Positions 32,601-37,077 of a DNA stretch of 37,077 nt are shown here, one piece after another. The notes beneath the pieces are model-generated. The model saw only the letters and a program-made list of their open reading frames with translations, searched no databases and was not told the origin of the DNA. The DNA comes from Chloroflexota bacterium (GTDB taxonomy: Bacteria > Chloroflexota > Anaerolineae > Promineifilales > Promineifilaceae), in contig PDQY01000040.1 of assembly GCA_002746795.1 (NCBI GenBank), positions 1 to 37,077 of the forward strand. Direction: 5' to 3'. Position 1 is the stretch's first letter; every line of letters starts with the position of its first letter. A program made the position numbers and the translations under genes.

Positions 32601-33371
32601 TCATGTTATGTCGTTTTGGGTGTGCCGCCAAAGTCGTTCTCCCCCAATTTTTAGGGCATAGGCTTGGATTTGCCGTGCCAAATCTTGGCGATCTGTAAAG
32701 AATGTGCTGACTTGTGACTGATAGGCTGCAATGGCGTTTGCTTTTGCTGCCAAATCTTCTGCCTCTAGGGGATAAGTTTGGGCAACCCAGTTGAGAGCCT
32801 GTTCAGGGATAACGGCCGTTATCGCTCCAGGATTTTGCACATATGGATAATCTTCAAAGTACCATAACCTTGAACCAAAATAAACCTCTGCTGCTTTTCT
32901 CGTTACCAGATGGTCGGCGTGATGGCCAATGCCCAGGGGCGCAATGATGCGATTGCTTGGAGGTAAGGTGGCAAACTTTTGCCCCAGTTCTTGAATAAGC
33001 TGAGTTTCCGCCGGATGAATGGCCGTGATCACCTCTTGCCAGCTTGGATAAAGGGGCTGTCCTGTTTCTGGATGCAGGCGGTAGATACAATCGGGAATCG
33101 GCCAATGGCAAAAATCTGCTCCCAAAATACGGCACGCTTCCATATCTTCCTGGCGGCGGACAGCTTCTGCATTCACCTTCAAATTCCAGCGTTCGTGCAG
33201 TGCCCGCACAAAATCAGAGTGAACGGCATGCGCAGGTGGATCGCCAGCCATGATAGTGACGATGAGAACTTGCTTGTGAACGGCCGTTAACTGGTGAATT
33301 TGTCCGCCACAAGAAAGAGCAGCATCATCCAAATGCGGGGCGAGATAGATGGCATCGTAATGTGTGCGCAT
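32601..33371 (-). CDS. PIG-L/LmbE-family deacetylase
   Basis: A 256-residue zinc-dependent de-N-acetylase. The signature APHLDDAAL (H13, D15, D16) is at the N-terminus and GIGHHADHL carries the second His cluster. The family removes acetyl groups from N-acetylglucosamine conjugates, including thiol cofactor precursors (MshB, BshB); the exact substrate is unknown. ATG 33371 is preferred to 33422 because the longer frame would overlap the divergent moaC start, and MRTHYDAIYLAPHLDD is the usual N-terminus. Decamers at 32811 and 33279. Confidence 0.92.
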   Translation of the reverse strand: MRTHYDAIYLAPHLDDAALSCGGQIHQLTAVHKQVLIVTIMAGDPPAHAVHSDFVRALHERWNLKVNAEAVRRQEDMEACRILGADFCHWPIPDCIYRLHPETGQPLYPSWQEVITAIHPAETQLIQELGQKFATLPPSNRIIAPLGIGHHADHLVTRKAAEVYFGSRLWYFEDYPYVQNPGAITAVIPEQALNWVAQTYPLEAEDLAAKANAIAAYQSQVSTFFTDRQDLARQIQAYALKIGGERLWRHTQNDIT

Positions 33372-33386
33372 AAAATCGATGACCTT

Positions 33387-33392
33387 TATAAT
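33387..33392 (+). promoter_or_regulatory. -10 box close to the moaC start
   Basis: A perfect TATAAT ends 9 bases before the moaC ATG at 33402, with no Shine-Dalgarno between, in a divergent gap of 30 bp. It would give a leader of only a few bases. No good -35 is visible. Confidence 0.45.
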
Positions 33393-33401
33393 AGCTGAAC
33401 C

Positions 33402-33908
33402 ATGTCGAAAAAATTGACCCACATCAATGAACAGGGCCAGGCCAAAATGGTCGATGTTGGCTCTAAAAAAGATACAGAACGTGTGGCTGTGGCGCGTGGT
33501 CGTGTCGTGATGCAGCCCGAAACGTTGCAGTTAATTATAGAAGGAAACCTCAAAAAAGGGGATATATTAACTGTGGCGCAATTGGCGGGCGTGATGGCTG
33601 CCAAACGCACCAGCGAGTTAATTCCCTTGTGCCATCCACTACTGCTGACACACATCAACGTAGCTTGCACCCCGAATCCAGAAGCAAATTGTGTTGATAT
33701 TGAAGCCACTGTGCGCTTAAAAGGAAAGACAGGCGTGGAGATGGAAGCATTAACGGCCGTTTCTGTGGCTGCGCTCACCATTTATGACATGGCCAAAGCC
33801 GTAGACCGCGACATGCAGCTTACAGAAATTCGTCTGGTGCATAAATCTGGCGGCCGGAGCGGGATTTATGACGCGGCAGAGAAGCCTGAACAAGAAACAG
33901 GTGAGTAA
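33402..33908 (+). CDS. moaC: Cyclic pyranopterin monophosphate synthase
   Basis: A 168-residue MoaC, the second enzyme of molybdopterin synthesis, acting on the MoaA product. Family blocks are all present: [61 protein letters not shown], and a C-terminal KSGGRSG. The catalytic Lys and Asp of the AKAVDRDM block are intact. It starts 30 bp from the divergent deacetylase and is followed 23 bp later by moaD-moaE. moaA and moaB are not in the window. A decamer at 33752 codes LTAVS in the conserved block. Confidence 0.96.
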   Translation: MSKKLTHINEQGQAKMVDVGSKKDTERVAVARGRVVMQPETLQLIIEGNLKKGDILTVAQLAGVMAAKRTSELIPLCHPLLLTHINVACTPNPEANCVDIEATVRLKGKTGVEMEALTAVSVAALTIYDMAKAVDRDMQLTEIRLVHKSGGRSGIYDAAEKPEQETGE

Positions 33909-33931
33909 ACCTGTCAGGTCTTGGGAACCTT

Positions 33932-34648
33932 ATGAAACTCGAAATCAAACTATTTGCCACATTCAAAGATTTAGCTGGTCAAGATACCATTCAAGTGACG
34001 GTAGCTTCTCCGGCGACAGTAGATACATTGAAAACGGCCGTTGCGGCCGCCTATCCAGCCCTAAAACCAGCCTTGTCTACCACCCTGGTATCCGTCAACA
34101 AAACCTTTGCTTTTCCCGAGACAAAACTCCAGGCCGACGATGAAATCGCCATGTTTCCCCCCGTCAGCGGAGGTAGTGACCGCTTGCCGCACCCCACCTA
34201 CTTTGCCATAACCACCGCCGACATTGACCCAAACGCCATTCACCAAAAACTGGCACAGCCAGACGTAGGCGCTGTCGTCTCCTTCACCGGTTCCGTCCGT
34301 GGTGAAACGCAGCGGGAGGGCCTGCCGCCGCAAACACGCTATCTCGAATATGAAGCATACTCCGAGATGGCAGAGGTAAAAATGGAGCAGATTGCTCAAG
34401 AAATCTGGCAAAAGTGGCCCTTAGTCAAAGGTATTGCCATTGTGCAGCGCATAGGCAAACTGGAAATTGGCGAAATGACAACCTACGTGGCCTGCGCTGC
34501 CAGTCACCGAGATCAAGGCGTGTTTGACGCAGCTCGCTACGGCATTGATCGCCTGAAAGAGATCGTGCCAGTCTGGAAAAAAGAAGTTGGCCAGGATGAA
34601 AGCCTATGGGTCGAAGGCCATTACCAACCTACGGAAGATGACAATTAA
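33932..34648 (+). CDS. MoaD-MoaE fusion, molybdopterin synthase
   Basis: A 238-residue fusion of both molybdopterin synthase subunits. Residues 1-81 are MoaD, a ubiquitin-like sulfur carrier ending in PPVSGG (G80-G81). Residues from about 90 are MoaE, with FTGSVRG, the YEAYSEMAE segment and 'WKKE' with the active-site Lys near the end. MoaD needs a free C-terminal Gly-Gly for thiocarboxylation, so the fusion implies processing after G81, as reported for mycobacterial MoaX, or a separate MoaD. Next to moaC on plus. Decamer at 34033. Confidence 0.94.
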   Translation: MKLEIKLFATFKDLAGQDTIQVTVASPATVDTLKTAVAAAYPALKPALSTTLVSVNKTFAFPETKLQADDEIAMFPPVSGGSDRLPHPTYFAITTADIDPNAIHQKLAQPDVGAVVSFTGSVRGETQREGLPPQTRYLEYEAYSEMAEVKMEQIAQEIWQKWPLVKGIAIVQRIGKLEIGEMTTYVACAASHRDQGVFDAARYGIDRLKEIVPVWKKEVGQDESLWVEGHYQPTEDDN

Positions 34649-34675
34649 TCTAATGCGCTCGGATGGACATCAATC

Positions 34676-34740
34676 ACTCCTCCCGTTCGTGAAAATGCGT
34701 GTCCGTTCGTTGCCCAAATTAGACTCAAAGCAGGAGGAGT
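34676..34740 (+). promoter_or_regulatory. Inverted repeat covering the purine-rich site before the MazG-like gene
   Basis: ACTCCTCC (34676-34683) is perfectly complementary to GGAGGAGT (34733-34740), 49 nt apart. The right arm is the only Shine-Dalgarno-like sequence before the MazG-like ATG (34756), at an unusually long 15-nt spacing. Pairing would hide it. Confidence 0.45.
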
Positions 34741-34755
34741 CATTTCGGTGCAATT

Positions 34756-35100
34756 ATGAAAAATTGGCAGCAGCGTGCAGCTGAATTTTCCCAAACATAC
34801 CACTTATCCCACCCACCACATGTTTATGCTTTAGACTTGATGAGCGAACTGGGCGAAGTCGCCAAAGAGATTTTGCTTGCCACGAATTATGGAGAACGGC
34901 CGTTCACTCCCAGCCCTGCTCTCCATAGTGAACTCGGTGACGCCCTCTACAGCCTGTGCCAGTTAGCGGCGTCTGCCAACGTGGATTTAGAAGACGCCTT
35001 TACCACCACGCTGGCCAAATACCAGGAGCGCTGGCAGGCCAAAGGCCACATCGGCAGCCCGCCAGCAGCCACACCTCCCCAGCCTCCGGCTGCGATTTAG
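34756..35100 (+). CDS. MazG-like nucleotide pyrophosphohydrolase
   Basis: A 114-residue all-alpha protein. The MazG metal-binding motif is present as SELGEVAKE followed by HSELGDALYSL (ExxE...ExxD). The C-terminal 15 residues are Pro/Ala-rich and probably disordered. Single-domain MazG-like proteins hydrolyse nucleoside triphosphates to monophosphates and pyrophosphate, for example dCTP or damaged nucleotides. It starts 107 bp after moaD-moaE behind a possible RNA stem. Decamer at 34895. Confidence 0.85.
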   Translation: MKNWQQRAAEFSQTYHLSHPPHVYALDLMSELGEVAKEILLATNYGERPFTPSPALHSELGDALYSLCQLAASANVDLEDAFTTTLAKYQERWQAKGHIGSPPAATPPQPPAAI

Positions 35101-35164
35101 ATGATGTGCCGACTGAAGCCCGGCTTAGTCACGTGAAAGCCCGTTTGAATCATGCCTTGGCACA

Positions 35165-35250
35165 CATCCATAAATAAGTGACAGCGTTGCTAGATGCGCT
35201 TCAAGTGACCTTTAGCCAGGAAAAACAGGGACTAATTCTTAGACGGTCAC
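35165..35250 (+). repeat. Dispersed intergenic repeat, copy E
   Basis: Complete copy in the same orientation as copy A: CATCCATAAATAAGTGAC, GATGCGCTTCAAGTGACC, and the end TTAGACGGTCACT. It fills most of the gap between the MazG-like gene and rnc. Confidence 0.85.
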
Positions 35251-35315
35251 TGTGGATTCGAGAAGCATCATTCAATGCTTGTTGTAAAAGCATTTAAAGA
35301 TTAGACTTGTCCCCT

Positions 35316-36023
35316 ATGAACAATATCGTTGCTATTGAAAATAAACTCGGATTTCATTTTAAGAACCGCTCAGTATTGATGCGGGCACTGACTCATTGCT
35401 CCTTTCTAAATGAAAATCCTGATGTGTCATTAGAAGACAATGAGCGCCTTGAGTTTTTAGGCGATGCTGTGCTTGATTTTTTAGTAGGGGCTTACCTGTA
35501 TCACCACTTTCCAGAAGTAGATGAAGGTGAATTGACCAGCTTGCGGGCTGCCTTGGTGCGTGCCCAAACGCTGGCGGATTTTGCCCGGGAGTGGGAATTG
35601 GGGGATGCGCTCCGGCTGGGCTATGGTGAAGCAGAAAGCGGTGGTCGAGAGCGCGTGCCCATTTTATGCGCGACATTTGAGGCCGTGATTGGGGCTATTT
35701 ATTTGGATCAGGGTTTAGAAAAAGTGAAAGCTCTGATTAATCCGCTCATTGAACCGGCGCTTAAAAAGATTTTGGCCGAGCAGCTGCACAAAGATGCCAA
35801 AAGTGAGTTTCAAGTTTGGGCGCAGGCTCGGTTTGGCATTACCCCTCGCTACGAAGTCATCTCCACAGCTGGCCCTGACCATGCAAAAGTGTTTACTGTG
35901 AAGGCTCTAGTGGGCAAAAAAACATGGGGAATCGGAGATGGCCGCAGTAAGCAGGCCGCCGCCCAAGTTGCCGCGCGAGAGGCTTTGTGCCAGGCAGAAG
36001 AGGTGGAAGATAGGGGAGCTTAA
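35316..36023 (+). CDS. rnc: Ribonuclease III
   Basis: A 235-residue double-strand-specific endoribonuclease for rRNA and mRNA processing. The signature NERLEFLGDAVLD holds the catalytic Glu and Asp, and 'ATFEAVIGAIYLDQG' has the second Glu. A C-terminal double-stranded RNA-binding domain (about 160-228) ends in GRSKQAAAQVAAREAL. ATG 35316 is preferred to TTG 35307 because it gives the normal N-terminus. No Shine-Dalgarno is visible; TAGACT (35302-35307) lies 8 bases upstream, consistent with a short leader. No decamer occurs in the gene. Confidence 0.95.
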   Translation: MNNIVAIENKLGFHFKNRSVLMRALTHCSFLNENPDVSLEDNERLEFLGDAVLDFLVGAYLYHHFPEVDEGELTSLRAALVRAQTLADFAREWELGDALRLGYGEAESGGRERVPILCATFEAVIGAIYLDQGLEKVKALINPLIEPALKKILAEQLHKDAKSEFQVWAQARFGITPRYEVISTAGPDHAKVFTVKALVGKKTWGIGDGRSKQAAAQVAAREALCQAEEVEDRGA

Positions 36024-36044
36024 CCGGCAAACTCGATTGTGTCT

Positions 36045-36878
36045 ATGAAAATTTTGATCACAGGTGGGAGCAGTTACTTCGGTCAGCATTTGGTGCCGTT
36101 GGCACTGCCTGAGTGTGAGCTGTGTTACACCTACTATCAAAACGATCCGCTCGCCTTACCGCTTGGCAAACAGTTGGATGTGCGGGACAAAACGGCCGTT
36201 TCCACCCTCATCACCTCCTACCACCCTGAGGTCATCATCCACCTGGCTGGCTCCAACCGAGGCGCCCACATGGCAGATGTCATTGTGCAAGGAGCCGCCC
36301 ATGTCACCCAGGCTGCTGCCCAAGCTAACGCTCGCCTCATTCACATGTCAACCGATTGTGTCTTTGATGGCCTGAACCCACCGTATGACGAAACGGCCGT
36401 TCCCACCCCAGTAAACGAGTACGGTCGCGCCAAAGCCAAAGCAGAAGCCATCGTAAAGCAATATCCCAATCATGTCATCATTCGCACCTCACTGATCTAC
36501 AGCCTGGAAAAGATGGATCAGGGCACCCGGTGGATGGCAGCCGCCTTGCAGCGCCAGGAACCAGTGACCTTGTTTGACAACCAGATGCGCAACCCCGTTT
36601 GGACAACAACATTAGCTGAGGCTTGCTTAGAGCTGGCGGGCAGCAGTTTCACCGGGATTCTCCACATTGCAGGCTCCCAAATCATGACGCGAGCCGAGTT
36701 TGGCCTCAAAATGCTAGATCATTGGGGCATTACAGCCCGAGACACCATGACGATTGGCCCCTCACAAAGCGGGAATTGGCCTTTAGATTTGTCATTTAGC
36801 GTGGCTAAGGGAACGGCCGTTCTCAAAACCCCGCTTCTCGGCGTTGACCAAGTATTGCAGCAAATCCAAAAGCGTTGA
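36045..36878 (+). CDS. dTDP-4-dehydrorhamnose reductase-like protein (RmlD family)
   Basis: A 277-residue SDR of the RmlD type. It has GGSSYFG at the nucleotide-binding loop, IHLAGSN, MSTDCVFDG, and a YGRAKAKAE catalytic Tyr-Lys, followed by RTSLIYS and 'NPVWTTTLAE'. RmlD reduces dTDP-4-keto-rhamnose; with no other rml gene here, the substrate is not certain. ATG 36045 is preferred to GTG 36039, giving MKILITGG. It follows rnc by 21 bp on the same strand. Decamers at 36191, 36392 and 36812. Confidence 0.9.
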   Translation: MKILITGGSSYFGQHLVPLALPECELCYTYYQNDPLALPLGKQLDVRDKTAVSTLITSYHPEVIIHLAGSNRGAHMADVIVQGAAHVTQAAAQANARLIHMSTDCVFDGLNPPYDETAVPTPVNEYGRAKAKAEAIVKQYPNHVIIRTSLIYSLEKMDQGTRWMAAALQRQEPVTLFDNQMRNPVWTTTLAEACLELAGSSFTGILHIAGSQIMTRAEFGLKMLDHWGITARDTMTIGPSQSGNWPLDLSFSVAKGTAVLKTPLLGVDQVLQQIQKR

Positions 36879-37077
36879 CATTTTGCCCAAAATCCACCAG
36901 GCATACATTACAGCTTATTCTACCTTTTTAGCTTTGGCTGCTTCTGTACACCGAGCTTAGTGGCGCCCAATGGTCAGGACATGCCAGGGTGATGCCCTGG
37001 AAATCTTAACAATGTCTAAACAAACTCTTTAACTTCCTCTCACCCAGGTAAACTATCATAGGAACGGCAATTAAATA
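36879..37077. other. Window end without recognised gene
   Basis: No open frame of note. One short perfect stem CCAGGG-N5-CCCTGG (36984-37000) has no T tract. Confidence 0.5.

Larger units (their letters stand above)
438..36821. repeat. AACGGCCGTT palindromic decamer, 33 copies
   Basis: First bases of exact copies: 438, 790, 1350, 5111, 5333, 5582, 6273, 8536, 9500, 11601, 13802, 14114, 14877, 15705, 16956, 17480, 18970, 20125, 20759, 21072, 21225, 21599, 21648, 28978, 29881, 32811, 33279, 33752, 34033, 34895, 36191, 36392, 36812. Near variants: 4830, about 6485, 9722. All exact copies lie inside coding sequence. By frame, 23 encode Thr-Ala-Val, 6 Asn-Gly-Arg and 4 Arg-Pro. The coordinates here give the span from first to last copy. 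Confidence 0.95.

Noticed and set aside
438..36821. Restriction site or transposon end as the meaning of the decamer
   Set aside because: The copies are not paired, not at gene borders and not flanked by duplications, so transposon ends are excluded; a restriction role would predict avoidance, not enrichment.
36879..37077. Short minus-strand frame at the window end
   Set aside because: Broken by stop codons within about 25 codons in every frame I read.

Overview
The window reads as a chromosomal segment of a Chloroflexota-like bacterium (Anaerolineae/Ardenticatenia type). This placement is an inference from protein style: LysM-M23 and class A PBP proteins with Thr/Pro-rich stretches, a MoaD-MoaE fusion, a kinase-PQQ protein, and scattered housekeeping genes without classic operons. 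No rRNA, CRISPR array, phage module or insertion sequence was found. Gene density is high and most genes have ordinary functions.

Layout. 1-1275 (minus): start of a NAD(P)H-hydrate repair enzyme, an NAD-dependent epimerase and tRNA-Arg(TCT). 1294-6315 (minus): a deoxyribosyltransferase-like protein, an unrecognised two-gene unit (1950-3992), a LysM/M23 peptidase and a DUF192 protein. 6480-14483 (plus): DegV, release factor 1, a MaoC-like hydratase, a large class A PBP, a HAD phosphatase and an EEP-family hydrolase. 14742-20893 (minus, with tRNA-Leu(GAG) on plus): a REC-GAF-histidine kinase, a DUF3048 lipoprotein, a cysteine desulfurase-like enzyme and a sugar epimerase. 21046-22332 (plus): a membrane-anchored HExxH protein. 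22457-33371 (minus): a TPR protein, thioredoxin reductase, a Rel/SpoT protein with an apparently dead synthetase site, then a compact signalling block (OmpR-type regulator, 79-aa protein, zinc-ribbon/FHA protein, J-like/VWA protein, PP2C phosphatase, Ser/Thr kinase with PQQ propeller) and a PIG-L deacetylase. 33402-36878 (plus): MoaC, MoaD-MoaE, a MazG-like protein, RNase III and an RmlD-like reductase.

Three things stand out. First, the palindromic decamer AACGGCCGTT occurs 33 times by my hand count, against about 0.04 expected, always inside genes and in all three reading frames. It resembles the cyanobacterial HIP1 phenomenon but is a different sequence. Second, an intergenic element of about 85 bp recurs in both orientations (five copies plus a fragment). 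Third, the kinase/phosphatase/VWA/FHA/regulator block at 26439-32523 looks like one phosphorylation circuit, related in composition to TerY-P-type triads but with its own features: a J-like domain without HPD, an apparently cytoplasmic PQQ propeller and an unknown 79-aa partner.

All calls are from reading sequence and translations by eye; no database search was run.
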